A stretch of DNA of 64,000 nt from Proteus vulgaris (GTDB taxonomy: Bacteria; Pseudomonadota; Gammaproteobacteria; Enterobacterales; Enterobacteriaceae): contig NZ_CP137920.1 of the NCBI RefSeq assembly GCF_033708015.1, forward strand, positions 62,001-126,000. Direction: 5' to 3'. This document shows positions 1-8,334 of the stretch, piece after piece. How positions within the stretch are numbered: the stretch's first letter is position 1; every line of letters begins with the position of its first letter. The notes under the pieces are model-generated. The model did not search any database and was not told the DNA's origin. It worked only from the letters and a program-made list of their open reading frames with translations. A program made the translations under genes and the position numbers.

Positions 1-208
1 ATAAATGCCTTTGCATTGATACTGTTGCAACGTTAACTAGGACACCACCAACAATAACAAAGCTAGCTATTATTGTATAAAGTCCAAAAGTATCAACACC
101 AAGGATATCTAAGCTTATTCTTGATATATAGAGTGAAACTAATAGTCCTATAACCATCCTAAAATATAGAAGAACAGAGTTTTTTAATACATTGCTAAAT
201 TTTTTCAT
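1..208 (-). CDS. O-antigen flippase (Wzx-like), N-terminal fragment
   Basis: Only the first 69 codons are in the window; the gene runs off the left edge. The start ATG (208-206) overlaps the end of the MurB-like gene by 14 bp, so the two are translationally coupled. The visible residues include two strongly hydrophobic segments (about residues 11-27 and 41-60) separated by a short loop with RISLDILG. That pattern, a membrane helix followed by 'LG(V/I)DxFGLYTII', is typical of the N-terminus of polysaccharide flippases of the MATE/MOP superfamily, which move undecaprenyl-linked O-units across the inner membrane. The position in an O-antigen cluster fits. A polymerase or another membrane protein is less likely but cannot be excluded from a fragment. 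Confidence 0.7.
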   Translation of the reverse strand, partial: MKKFSNVLKNSVLLYFRMVIGLLVSLYISRISLDILGVDTFGLYTIIASFVIVGGVLVNVATVSMQRHL

Positions 209-1283
209 TTTCTAATATTTTTTTATATTTAGAAATAATATCGTTATAATCATTTTTAGATATAATTTCATATATACTTTTTTCTACTAATTCGTTTTCA
301 AGAAATATGTTTTTTTTATCTATGGAGTTATAAATTGAATATATATAATCAATAATTTCTCTTGTGGAGTTATTTTGATTGCAAAATGTGTTTATATTTT
401 TATGAGAACAATTTACTGTAAGTAGATTTAGATTTTTATCTTTTTTTATTATATTGTTTAATCTTTCATTACTTGGTTTTTTTCGATTAAAAAATCGCAT
501 TATCTTATTATAAAATATTTTTCTTGTCAGTTTATATGAGAGCTTGTTTTTAAATGAGTTAAATTTAAAATGATCATATAAACTTCTCGGAGCAGTAAAA
601 ATGCTCCCTAAATTTGGCATTGTCCACTCTTGATAGATATGTCTCGCTATATGGAAAGTTTCTATTTTATTTTTTATGTCTTCTAGTGGAGAGTGCAGTA
701 ATTGAAATTCTGCATAAAGAATAATTAGATTTTTATATTTAAAGATTGAATTTCTTTTTTCGAAATTTAAACAGGATTTATTTTTGGTAATTACTTCACC
801 ATTTTCATTTATATAAGTAACACTGATAAGATTGTCCGATATTTCATAACCATAGGCTCCCGCATTCATTACGATTCCTCCACCTATACTTCCTGGAATA
901 CCTTCTAGTCCTTCATATCCTCCATATCCTCTCATGCTAACATCACGAACAAAGTCAGGTAAGGATTTACCTGATTCAACGATTACTGTATTATCTTTAA
1001 ATTGAACACTATTAACTAGTTTTGTAGATATAAATACCCCATAATTTACTGTATCATTAAATAATATATTTGTTGTTTCGCCGATTACTTTAATATCAAG
1101 ATTTATATCCTTAGAAAAACATATAATGTTTATTAATTGTTCGTAATTCTTAGGTAAAATAAATCTTTTTACTATCGTTCCTGTTTTGGAATAGCAATTA
1201 TTCTTTAAATCATAATCTAAGTAATATAGAATACATTCTTTATCTAGCCAATTATCAAGTTGCACTAATATATCTTTCTTCAT
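195..1283 (-). CDS. MurB-like FAD-binding oxidoreductase in the O-antigen cluster
   Basis: A 362-aa protein resembling UDP-N-acetylenolpyruvoylglucosamine reductase. The FAD-binding core is visible as EGLEGIPGSIGGGIVMNAGA. KRNSIF aligns with the MurB arginine motif, NLGSIF with the loop holding the catalytic serine, and LENELV with the C-terminal catalytic glutamate motif. The whole fold therefore seems present, with a lysine-rich insert at about residues 240-285. I chose the ATG at 1283 because rmlC supplies a GGA Shine-Dalgarno 8 nt upstream and its stop lies one base before; a start at 1295, inside rmlC, is possible. This is unlikely to be the housekeeping murB, which lies elsewhere in enterics. 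Its substrate is unknown and may be a nucleotide sugar for the O-unit. Very AT-rich, unlike cpxA. Confidence 0.75.
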   Translation of the reverse strand: MKKDILVQLDNWLDKECILYYLDYDLKNNCYSKTGTIVKRFILPKNYEQLINIICFSKDINLDIKVIGETTNILFNDTVNYGVFISTKLVNSVQFKDNTVIVESGKSLPDFVRDVSMRGYGGYEGLEGIPGSIGGGIVMNAGAYGYEISDNLISVTYINENGEVITKNKSCLNFEKRNSIFKYKNLIILYAEFQLLHSPLEDIKNKIETFHIARHIYQEWTMPNLGSIFTAPRSLYDHFKFNSFKNKLSYKLTRKIFYNKIMRFFNRKKPSNERLNNIIKKDKNLNLLTVNCSHKNINTFCNQNNSTREIIDYIYSIYNSIDKKNIFLENELVEKSIYEIISKNDYNDIISKYKKILENEKI

Positions 1284-1284
1284 T

Positions 1285-1830
1285 TTACATTCCAATCAAT
1301 TTATTAAAACATATGCCAGTTTTATCTTTTTCTGATAATATTGGTCTATCTTTAATAGGCCAGACTATATTTAAATCAGGATCATTCCAAATAATATTAG
1401 ATTCACTTTTTTGGTGATAAAAATTAGTTGCTTTATAAAGAAATTCCGCCTCGTCACTTAAAACCAAAAAACCATGAGCAAAACCTTCGGGAATCCACAA
1501 TTGGCGTTTATTTTTTGCTGATAATATCGCACTAACCCATTTCCCATATGTATTGGATTCAGGTCTAATATCTACCGCCACATCGAAAACTTCACCGTGA
1601 ACGCATCGTACTAATTTGCCTTGAGCATGTGGTGCTTTTTGATAATGTAATCCTCTTAATACTCCTTTTGATGATTTAGAGTGATTATCTTGAACAAAAT
1701 TAACTGGATAACCTACCGCATCTTCAAAGATTTTTTGATTAAAGCTTTCATAAAAAAAACCTCTATGATCACCGAATACTTTAGGCTCTAAAATTAATAC
1801 ATCAGGAATTTCTGTTTTTATAATATTCAT
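1285..1830 (-). CDS. rfbC: dTDP-4-dehydrorhamnose 3,5-epimerase
   Basis: A 181-aa cytoplasmic cupin enzyme, the normal length for RmlC. It epimerises C3 and C5 of dTDP-4-keto-6-deoxyglucose, the third step to dTDP-L-rhamnose. Visible signatures are the N-terminal DHRGFFYESF, the catalytic-histidine motif RGLHYQ, the substrate-binding PEGFAHGFLVLS, and the acid/base tyrosine region FLYKATNFY. It starts two bases after the rmlA stop and ends one base before the next gene, so it sits inside a tight operon transcribed leftward from the JUMPstart element. Identification is firm. Confidence 0.96.
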   Translation of the reverse strand: MNIIKTEIPDVLILEPKVFGDHRGFFYESFNQKIFEDAVGYPVNFVQDNHSKSSKGVLRGLHYQKAPHAQGKLVRCVHGEVFDVAVDIRPESNTYGKWVSAILSAKNKRQLWIPEGFAHGFLVLSDEAEFLYKATNFYHQKSESNIIWNDPDLNIVWPIKDRPILSEKDKTGICFNKLIGM

Positions 1831-1832
1831 AT

Positions 1833-2711
1833 TTAATCACTCTGAATCATTCGTAATAGATATTTGCCATAATCATTTTTAGATAAAGGCTCAGCAAGTA
1901 TTCTTACTTGTTCTTTATTGATAAAACCTTTTCTATAAGCAATTTCTTCTGGACAAGAAACTTTTAATCCTTGTCTTTCCTCTATAGTTTGAATGAAGTT
2001 GCTTGCATCAATAAGACTTTTATGTGTTCCTGTATCTAACCAGGCATATCCACGACCCATCATGGCAACTGAGAGCTTATGCTGTTCTAGATATACTTTA
2101 TTTACATCCGTGATTTCTAATTCACCTCGTGGGGAGGGTTGTAAATTCTTGGCAATATTAATAACATCATTATCATAGAAATATAAACCAGTGACTGCAT
2201 AATTACTTTTGGGTTTTAGTGGTTTTTCTTCTAATGAAATAGCTACTTTATTTTGATCGAATTCGACAACGCCATAGCGCTCAGGATCATTAACATGGTA
2301 AGCAAAAACAGTGGCTCCTTGTTCTTTTTGAATTGCTTGCTCTAATTGTTTTGGTAAATCATGCCCATAAAAAATATTATCACCTAAAACAAGAGCACAA
2401 TTATCAGAACCAATGAAATCATCACCAAGAATAAATGCTTGTGCTAAGCCGTCAGGACTAGGTTGAACTTTATATTGAAGATGGATACCCCATTGGCTAC
2501 CGTCACCTAATAGCTGTTGAAATCGAGGTGTATCTTGAGGTGTACTAATAATTAATATATCTCTTATTCCTGCTAACATAAGGGTGCTAAGAGGATAATA
2601 AATCATTGGCTTATCATAAATTGGTAACAACTGCTTACTTACTGCCATTGTGACAGGATAAAGCCGAGTTCCTGAACCACCAGCAAGAATAATACCTTTA
2701 TATTTTTTCAT
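1833..2711 (-). CDS. rfbA: Glucose-1-phosphate thymidylyltransferase
   Basis: A 292-aa nucleotidyltransferase making dTDP-glucose from dTTP and glucose-1-phosphate, the first committed step to dTDP-L-rhamnose. The N-terminal nucleotide-binding signature [13 protein letters not shown] is followed by the conserved lysine in [17 protein letters not shown]. Further on are [32 protein letters not shown] and [10 protein letters not shown], all typical of RmlA. Length equals that of the E. coli enzyme. It lies 26 bp after rmlD and 2 bp before rmlC in the same operon. The protein could also feed other dTDP-sugars, since dTDP-glucose is shared. Confidence 0.97.
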   Translation of the reverse strand: MKKYKGIILAGGSGTRLYPVTMAVSKQLLPIYDKPMIYYPLSTLMLAGIRDILIISTPQDTPRFQQLLGDGSQWGIHLQYKVQPSPDGLAQAFILGDDFIGSDNCALVLGDNIFYGHDLPKQLEQAIQKEQGATVFAYHVNDPERYGVVEFDQNKVAISLEEKPLKPKSNYAVTGLYFYDNDVINIAKNLQPSPRGELEITDVNKVYLEQHKLSVAMMGRGYAWLDTGTHKSLIDASNFIQTIEERQGLKVSCPEEIAYRKGFINKEQVRILAEPLSKNDYGKYLLRMIQSD

Positions 2712-2737
2712 TTTCTGTAAACTATAAGTATTGATAT

Positions 2738-3634
2738 TTATTTGTTATCTAAAATTTCTTTTAGCATTCTATATATGCCAAATTTCCAATGGGGTAATTC
2801 TAATTTGAAATTTGTTTCAAATTTCTGTGTGTTTAAACGAGAATTATGTGGTCTAGATGCTGGTAAAGGATATTCTGTGGCAGGAATTGGAGTTAAATTT
2901 TTAACTACTAAAGGTAATGAATATTCTCGTGCATATTTAAATATTAATGATGCATACTCAAACCAAGTTGTTGTTCCTTTTGCAGTTAAATGGTACAAGC
3001 CATAAAGTGACTTCCCATTATCTAACGTACTTTTAATCGCATGAGCAGTACAATCAGCTAACAATTCAGCACTTGTCGGAGCTCCATACTGATCATTAAT
3101 TACTGATAGTGAGTCATGTTTTTTTCCTAGTTTAAGCATTGTCTTTGCAAAGTTATTACCTCTACTTGCGTATACCCAACTAGTTCTAAATATTAGATGT
3201 TTTTTACAGTTATTAATAATAGCTAGTTCACCAGCTAGCTTACTTTTACCATAAATATTTAAAGGTGCTGGGATATCTGTTTCTAACCAAGGAATATCAT
3301 TGGTTCCATCAAAAACATAATCTGTTGAATAATGTATTAATAAAGCACCAATTTTTTCAGCTGTTTTTGCAATTACTTCAACGCTTTCAGCATTGATTTT
3401 GAATGCATTAATGTCGTCCGTTTCAGCTTTATCTACATTTGTATAAGCAGCAGCATTGACAATAACATCGGGTTTGATAGATAGAATAGTTTTTTCGAGT
3501 TTCGAAGGAAATAAAAAGTCAGCGTCGTATTCTGTTGATTTAGAATCTAAAGCAATTACCATTCCTAATGGAGCTAAAGAACGCTGTAATTCCCAACCTA
3601 CTTGTCCATTCTTTCCAAATAAGATAATTTTCAT
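2738..3634 (-). CDS. rfbD: dTDP-4-dehydrorhamnose reductase
   Basis: A 298-aa short-chain reductase that reduces dTDP-4-keto-L-rhamnose to dTDP-L-rhamnose with NAD(P)H. The N-terminal dinucleotide-binding loop is [19 protein letters not shown] and the catalytic YGKSK tyrosine-lysine pair follow, then [17 protein letters not shown]. It is the first gene after the JUMPstart element and so the first gene of the visible O-antigen operon. No rmlB (dehydratase) accompanies rmlD, rmlA and rmlC here; it may lie beyond the left edge or be supplied by rffG of the enterobacterial common antigen cluster. Confidence 0.96.
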   Translation of the reverse strand: MKIILFGKNGQVGWELQRSLAPLGMVIALDSKSTEYDADFLFPSKLEKTILSIKPDVIVNAAAYTNVDKAETDDINAFKINAESVEVIAKTAEKIGALLIHYSTDYVFDGTNDIPWLETDIPAPLNIYGKSKLAGELAIINNCKKHLIFRTSWVYASRGNNFAKTMLKLGKKHDSLSVINDQYGAPTSAELLADCTAHAIKSTLDNGKSLYGLYHLTAKGTTTWFEYASLIFKYAREYSLPLVVKNLTPIPATEYPLPASRPHNSRLNTQKFETNFKLELPHWKFGIYRMLKEILDNK

Positions 3635-3691
3635 TATTTAGTTCTTTAATTACCCTAATATTAATATATTATATTTATAGCATTGAATATA

Positions 3692-3732
3692 CAAAGCTAC
3701 CGCACTGGGTTTACGGCCCCCAGAGCGCCAAA
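3692..3732 (-). promoter_or_regulatory. JUMPstart with ops element (RfaH recruitment)
   Basis: On the minus strand, just upstream of rmlD, the sequence contains GCGCTCTGG, then CCGTAAACCCAG, then GCGGTAGCTT. It matches the layout of the enterobacterial JUMPstart, and the last part matches the ops consensus GGCGGTAGYNT at 10 of 11 positions (3694-3704). In E. coli and Salmonella, RNA polymerase pauses at ops and loads RfaH, which suppresses termination across long O-antigen operons. About 60 bp separate it from the rmlD start, within a non-coding leader. Nothing else was recognised between 3635 and 3955; a 65-codon open frame across it looks spurious. Confidence 0.82.
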
Positions 3733-3955
3733 ATTCATCTCGAAAAACCCTTATCTCTATGTAATATAAGAGTTTTGTTATATAAGCATACTTTAACAAT
3801 ATGCGAAAAACCGCACTGAGAGTAGACTCTTCAAACCAGTCGGTCAAGTAATAGCTGGGTATTTTAGCATTGATTGAAGATATATAAATATCGGAATAGC
3901 GATTGATTCAGCCAGATCATTCTGAATTGCATCATTAGATGCTAACAAAAAGAAT

Positions 3956-4011
3956 ATGCCACCTATTCTTCAATAGATGGCAGGATATTTTGATACAATA
4001 GTTTAATTACT
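3956..4011. repeat. Direct repeat copy 1 (duplicated cpxA terminator)
   Basis: This 56-bp stretch matches 5307-5362 with a single mismatch (t/c at 4000). It contains the hairpin TGCCATCTATT-GAAG-AATAGGTGGCA on the minus strand. Here the T-tract after the hairpin is degraded (TATTCTTTTTG), unlike the clean run at the cpxA copy. It lies downstream of the ATP-grasp gene on the minus strand and would act as its terminator, insulating it from the O-antigen leader. The neighbouring bases up to 4136 are AT-rich with no visible gene. Confidence 0.9.
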
Positions 4012-4136
4012 GAATTATGTATCTGGATTAGTATAAATTTTAACCTTGATGACTTTGCAATATTTTGATTAATATAAATAAAATCGCTCTACATAGTTAC
4101 TATTCATAGAATCTAAAAGCTATAAAGTAGATAACG

Positions 4137-5030
4137 TTATTCTTTACTTCCTAAGCTAAACTTCCATTTTTCACCAAACTTATAATCCCAGTCATATGGG
4201 ATGAATTTATCTATTCCATTACAAGGAGTAAATGTCATTTCACCAAAATAAATTTTATTATTAGCAAGATAGAAGTCTACCCGACAATAATCGAACTCAG
4301 CTGATAGCTTCTTAGCAAGATCTAGTAGTTCATGAAGTTGAGTTGGTGCTGGTATTTTTGCTGGTGCGTTTTTATATCCCATTAAGAAAGGCAATAGTTC
4401 CCATTGTGTATTATAAATATTGATAAAGCGTTCATTGCCATATCGAGAGAATTGGATCTCTAAAAATTCAGGCTTACCATGAAAACAATGAATTTTGTAG
4501 TCTTCAGGTTGAATTTGTTGATGGGTAGAGTTGAATATATCTAGATACTCTGCACATAAAATCATCGGTGTAATATTTTTATAGTGCCATTCTCTGGTTC
4601 TGTAATACATGCTTTTTCTTAAGCTTGATCGAAGTTTTTTGTTAGCAAGTTTTTTATTGAAATTTCTTTTATCAGTACAAATGATTGTGCTACCGGCATC
4701 ATGATTACATTTTAAAACAAATTTCTTGGGTAAAGATTCATAAGGGATTTCAATGGGTGTTTTATAATAGCCCAATATGTTAACTAAATACTTTTCACCT
4801 ATTTTTTCTTTAACATAATCTCTTACTAGAAGCTTATCTGCTAATTTAGTATAGATGGGGTTACGGTCATATAAAATCCTCGCATTTATCTTCTCATTAA
4901 ATGTTTGAGGATCTCTTAAGTTTAAGCTCTTACCTAAATTCTTTTTAAAGAGGTACTTTCTATATAATTCATCCGAAACCAAATAAAAAGAAAGAAATGA
5001 AAAAATTTTTTTTATTTTGAAGTGAGCCAT
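4137..5030 (-). CDS. TupA-like ATP-grasp protein, probable amidoligase for surface glycan
   Basis: A 297-aa protein of the type annotated as ATP-grasp fold amidoligase or TupA-like (teichuronopeptide synthesis). Visible hallmarks are the early NEKINARILYDRNP region, the nucleotide-binding stretch KFVLKCNHDAGSTIICTDK, and the C-terminal metal-binding part RVDFYLANNKIYFGEMTFTP. No signal peptide is evident. Many Proteus O-antigens carry uronic acids amidated with amino acids, and an ATP-grasp ligase could catalyse that step; this is inference. It is monocistronic, AT-rich, separated from cpxA and the O-antigen operon, and flanked by the 56-bp direct repeats, which suggests it arrived as a cassette. 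A glycosyltransferase role, sometimes assigned to this family, is less supported by the motifs. Confidence 0.72.
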   Translation of the reverse strand: MAHFKIKKIFSFLSFYLVSDELYRKYLFKKNLGKSLNLRDPQTFNEKINARILYDRNPIYTKLADKLLVRDYVKEKIGEKYLVNILGYYKTPIEIPYESLPKKFVLKCNHDAGSTIICTDKRNFNKKLANKKLRSSLRKSMYYRTREWHYKNITPMILCAEYLDIFNSTHQQIQPEDYKIHCFHGKPEFLEIQFSRYGNERFINIYNTQWELLPFLMGYKNAPAKIPAPTQLHELLDLAKKLSAEFDYCRVDFYLANNKIYFGEMTFTPCNGIDKFIPYDWDYKFGEKWKFSLGSKE

Positions 5031-5300
5031 GATTTATCCCAAAAAGCTATAAGTTGTCTTTGTTGCTTGTTTTATATGATTTTTTAAGTGACTATGCTAT
5101 GACAGTTATCGTTAGTTAAATTCAGAAAACTTATTACTATGTTAACTAACAGCCTTAACCATGTAGATAATTTGTTACTATGAGATTTTGGAGTTAGTAG
5201 TTATAAATATTTCTAATTAGCACTAAAAGCTAATATATATTTTATATTATTCTTAATAGGATTTTTTTAAGTTTTACTTAATTTAATTAGTAAAATGAAT

Positions 5301-5333
5301 AAAAAAATGCCACCTATTCTTCAATAGATGGCA
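5301..5333 (-). terminator. Rho-independent terminator of cpxRA
   Basis: Read leftward from cpxA, an 11-bp stem (5308-5318 with 5323-5333, one G-U pair) closes a 4-nt loop and is followed by seven T. It ends the cpxRA transcript 33 bp after the stop codon. The remainder of the gap, 5031-5300, is AT-rich and must hold the promoter of the ATP-grasp gene, but no convincing -35/-10 pair or ops element was found there. Confidence 0.88.
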
Positions 5334-5362
5334 GGATATTTTGATACAACAGTTTAATTACT
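5307..5362. repeat. Direct repeat copy 2 (native cpxA 3' region)
   Basis: Same 56-bp sequence and same orientation as 3956-4011. It ends 3 bp before the cpxA stop codon (5366-5368) and includes the cpxA terminator, so this is presumably the original copy. The two copies bracket a 1351-bp unit containing only the ATP-grasp gene and its leader. Homologous recombination between them would delete that gene exactly and restore a single terminator. Confidence 0.9.
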
Positions 5363-5365
5363 CTA

Positions 5366-6757
5366 TTAAGCCGTTGGCGATTTATTACTTGCACCCGCCC
5401 TTGGCAACCAAATCTCTACTCGTAACCCACCTAATGGGCTATCGTCAGCTTTAACATGGCCTCGATGTTGACTGACTGCTGTTTCAACAATCGCTAATCC
5501 TAAGCCTGTTCCACCAGATTCGCGATCCCTTGCTTCATCAGTGCGGTAGAATGGCCGGAAGATATGTTCTCTATCTTCTGGGCTAACACCTGGTCCATCA
5601 TCATCAACAATAATCGTGATACCTTGGTTCTGTTCAGTAAAGGCAACCTCAATACGAGAATGTGAATAACGTAAGGCATTACGAACGATATTCTCAAATG
5701 CACTTGCCAGAGAATAGGGATTGCAGTAAATAGGCCATGCTCCCGGAGGTGTTGTGACTTGTAGCGTTTTATTGCTTTGTTCCGCTTCAAACTTAGCGTT
5801 ATCTAAAATATCATCCCACAGTTCATTAGCTTTTACGGTCTCGCGTAATAACTCGTTTTTATGTTGGTTGCGTGAAAGCACCAGTAAATCATTAATCATG
5901 CCATCAAGGCGCTGAGTTTCGGTTTCGATGCGTTCTAGCTCTTTACTTTCTCCGCTGCGACGACGTAATAATGCACTGGCTAATTGTAGTCGCGTTAGTG
6001 GCGTGCGTAGTTCATGAGAAATATCAGAGATCAGTCGTTGTTGTGCTTCAACCATACGTTCAAGCGCACTTATCATCTGATTAAAACTGGTACCAGCAGC
6101 TAAAAACTCTTGAGGACCTGTCTCTAGTTCTGGGTGAGGGCGTAAATTGCCTTTAGCCACATCGTCAGCCGCATTTTTAAGTTGCCTTGCTGGTTTTGCC
6201 AAGCTCCAAGAGAGCCAGACTAATAGCGGTGTGCTGATAAGCATGGTAAATATCAGTAACAGTAATGGTTTATCAAATAATAAGTTGATAAAGTCAGATT
6301 GCGGGCTACTTGAAGGGCGGACAAGATAAAGTTGGTAATGATCTTCGCCATCCCTTACCGAAAAAGGCCCTAACATTTCAGAGCGACCATACTTTTTCTT
6401 TTTAGGATGATCGGCATTATCAGATTGGCCAATAAAGTTTCTGACAACCTGCATCTCATTACGTTGAGCACCGATGATCCGACCTTCACTAGTAACAATA
6501 ATTAAACGTTGGCCAGGAGGCGCCCATTTATCAATGGCTCGAATTAATCGACGCCACCAAAGGAGATCGTTAGCGGGATCTTGCGCTAATTCCGCTTCGA
6601 TATGTTGTTCTAGCATAACACCCTGACGGTATTCACTCTCTAAAAGAGGGGTAAGCTGGCGCGAGTCCAGCTTGGGAACCATCATAACTAGCACGAGAAC
6701 TAATGCTAGCGTCAGCCAGAAAATTGCGAAAATACGCGCTGACAGACTATTTATCAT
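5366..6757 (-). CDS. cpxA: Two-component sensor histidine kinase CpxA
   Basis: A 463-aa inner-membrane sensor of envelope stress that phosphorylates or dephosphorylates CpxR. Segments in order: TM1 (about residues 9-29), a periplasmic sensor domain, TM2 (about 165-187), HAMP, the dimerisation/phosphoacceptor motif SDISHELRTPLTRLQLA, the N box NIVRNALRYS, and the ATP-binding boxes DDDGPGVS and GGTGLGLAIVE. Length is close to E. coli CpxA (457 aa). The start lies 13 bp after the cpxR stop, so the two form one operon. The last bases abut the repeat that also bounds the adjacent cassette. Confidence 0.97.
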   Translation of the reverse strand: MINSLSARIFAIFWLTLALVLVLVMMVPKLDSRQLTPLLESEYRQGVMLEQHIEAELAQDPANDLLWWRRLIRAIDKWAPPGQRLIIVTSEGRIIGAQRNEMQVVRNFIGQSDNADHPKKKKYGRSEMLGPFSVRDGEDHYQLYLVRPSSSPQSDFINLLFDKPLLLLIFTMLISTPLLVWLSWSLAKPARQLKNAADDVAKGNLRPHPELETGPQEFLAAGTSFNQMISALERMVEAQQRLISDISHELRTPLTRLQLASALLRRRSGESKELERIETETQRLDGMINDLLVLSRNQHKNELLRETVKANELWDDILDNAKFEAEQSNKTLQVTTPPGAWPIYCNPYSLASAFENIVRNALRYSHSRIEVAFTEQNQGITIIVDDDGPGVSPEDREHIFRPFYRTDEARDRESGGTGLGLAIVETAVSQHRGHVKADDSPLGGLRVEIWLPRAGASNKSPTA

Positions 6758-6770
6758 AAAGAATAATTTA

Positions 6771-7469
6771 TCAAGTTATTGAAACCATCAGATAACCCCG
6801 GCCACGTAATGTTTTAAACCAAGGTTGTCCATCTGTTCTTTCTGGCAACTTACGGCGTAAGTTGGAAATATGCATATCAATTGCTCTATCAAATGGTGTT
6901 AAGCGTTTACCTAACACTTCTTGGCTGAGATGCTCGCGCGATACAACTTGTCCTAAATGCTGGGCAAGAAGATAAAGTAGAGTAAACTCAGTTCCTGTTA
7001 ACTCTAGTGGTTCATTGTCAAAGCTTGCTTCTTGTCTACCAGGGTTAAGTTGTAGCTTATCAACTTGTAATGTGGGAGATGCGTTGTTATCAGTCTGTTT
7101 TTGTTCGCTCCAATTTGAACGACGCAAAATAGCTCTGATACGTGCAACCAGTTCTCTATCATTAAAAGGTTTTGGTAAATAGTCATCAGCACCTAGCTCT
7201 AAGCCAAGTACTCGGTCAAGATCACTGCCTCTTGCCGTTAACATAATGACAGGGGTCTGGAAATTTTGGCGTAACTCTTTGAGTGTCTCAATCCCGTTTT
7301 TACGTGGCATCATGATATCCAGTAATAACAAGTCGATAGATGCATCCAAAAGTTTAAGTGCTTGTTCGCCATCAGAGGCGAGTACAACATTAAAGCCTTC
7401 CATTTCAAGCAGTTCTTTTAATAGCGATGTTAATTCGCGATCGTCATCCACTAATAAGATTTTATGCAT
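6771..7469 (-). CDS. cpxR: Response regulator CpxR
   Basis: A 232-aa OmpR-family regulator. The receiver domain shows the acidic pocket (LLVDDD), the phosphoacceptor aspartate in LLLLDIMMPRKNG, the conserved threonine in MLTARG and the lysine in DDYLPKPF. The C-terminal winged helix includes LTGTEFTLLYLL and a recognition region ending FKTLRGRGYLM. Phospho-CpxR binds GTAAA repeats upstream of envelope-stress genes. It is divergent from cpxP with a CpxR box between them, so both transcripts are probably autoregulated. Confidence 0.98.
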   Translation of the reverse strand: MHKILLVDDDRELTSLLKELLEMEGFNVVLASDGEQALKLLDASIDLLLLDIMMPRKNGIETLKELRQNFQTPVIMLTARGSDLDRVLGLELGADDYLPKPFNDRELVARIRAILRRSNWSEQKQTDNNASPTLQVDKLQLNPGRQEASFDNEPLELTGTEFTLLYLLAQHLGQVVSREHLSQEVLGKRLTPFDRAIDMHISNLRRKLPERTDGQPWFKTLRGRGYLMVSIT

Positions 7470-7522
7470 TCGTCAATTCCTCCAAGAGAAAAATACGATA
7501 ATAAATAGCGCGAATCTATGAC

Positions 7523-7537
7523 TTTACGTTCTTTTAC
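7523..7537. promoter_or_regulatory. CpxR box between cpxR and cpxP
   Basis: On the minus strand this reads GTAAA-AGAAC-GTAAA, a perfect match to the CpxR consensus of two GTAAA half-sites five bases apart. It lies about 55 bp from the cpxR start and 130 bp from the cpxP start. A candidate cpxP -10, TATAGT, is at 7569-7574 without a good -35, as is usual for activator-dependent promoters. The arrangement matches the divergent cpxRA/cpxP control region of E. coli. Confidence 0.9.
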
Positions 7538-7667
7538 ACGCTCTGACGCTAGTTTGCAGCCGCAACGGTATAGTAATCCACATAGCAAAGAATTACACAT
7601 ATGAATTATACACATTGAGGTCGTATTAATTAGGTCGGTATTAATTTACCGAATTAGGAGTGAAGCA

Positions 7668-8210
7668 ATGCGTAAAGTAGCAGTAGTTGCACTAGCATCA
7701 ATGTTTTTGGCAGCTCCGACGATGGTATTAGCGGAAACCGCAAATACTAATCCGCCTACTGAGCAACAGTATAATGGTAACTACCACTGCGGTTATGGCT
7801 ATGGAATGCATGGCGACCGTGATTATAGAGGTCACCGCGGACAACGTGGACATATGATGGATCGTAATTATGGCGAGTCACGTATGTTTAACGGTATTAC
7901 CTTAACTGAGCAACAACGTACTCAAATGCGTGATTTAATGCGCCAGCATCATCAAGATCGATATAACGGAAATTTCCGTCAGCATCATGAGAATATGCAT
8001 AAATTAGTCACTGCTGAAAAGTTTGATGAAGCAGCAGTCAGAGCACAGATGCAAGATATGGATAAACAAGCGATTGAACGCCATGTAGAAATGGCAAAAG
8101 TCCATAATCAAATGTATCAGTTGTTAACCCCAGAACAGAAAGCGCAGTTGGAAAAGAATTACCAACAGCAAATGTCATATTTTGACCAACAAGGTCAACA
8201 AAATCAGTAA
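7668..8210 (+). CDS. cpxP: Periplasmic Cpx feedback inhibitor CpxP
   Basis: A 180-aa periplasmic chaperone-like protein that binds the CpxA sensor domain and damps the response. The N-terminus is a clear signal peptide, with probable cleavage after VLA near residue 22. The mature part has the two LTxxQ family motifs, as LTEQQRTQMRDLM and LTPEQKAQLEKNY, in a helical dimerising fold. A histidine/glycine-rich stretch (residues 40-70) is somewhat expanded compared with E. coli (166 aa). A good ribosome site (AGGAG) lies 6 bp upstream. The 3'UTR encodes CpxQ. Confidence 0.96.
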   Translation: MRKVAVVALASMFLAAPTMVLAETANTNPPTEQQYNGNYHCGYGYGMHGDRDYRGHRGQRGHMMDRNYGESRMFNGITLTEQQRTQMRDLMRQHHQDRYNGNFRQHHENMHKLVTAEKFDEAAVRAQMQDMDKQAIERHVEMAKVHNQMYQLLTPEQKAQLEKNYQQQMSYFDQQGQQNQ

Positions 8211-8286
8211 TGAAGTAAGAGTGTAGTAGTAAAGTAGTACCTAGTTAGAGAGTAAGTAGCAACAACGAAGTTTTTTCCTTGCCATA

Positions 8287-8334
8287 GACACCATCCCTGT
8301 CTTTTGCAGCCCCTCTGGAGAGGGGCTTTTTTTT
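8287..8334. other. attL core
   Basis: The 48 bp from GACACCATCC through the terminator T-run are identical to 40043-40090; identity stops at both edges (T-run of 8 here, 10 at attR). The core is the 3' part of CpxQ with its terminator, so integration leaves cpxP and a complete CpxQ intact on this side. Confidence 0.93.
8308..8334 (+). terminator. cpxP/CpxQ intrinsic terminator
   Basis: Stem AGCCCCTC (8308-8315) pairs with GAGGGGCT (8320-8327) around a 4-nt loop, followed by eight T. It ends cpxP and CpxQ and lies wholly within the phage attachment core. Confidence 0.92.

Noticed and set aside
3650..3847. 65-codon open frame upstream of rmlD
   Set aside because: It covers the JUMPstart element and lacks a ribosome site or recognisable sequence.
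5366..8210. Damage to the Cpx locus by the prophage
   Set aside because: cpxA, cpxR, cpxP, the CpxR box and CpxQ are all intact at attL.
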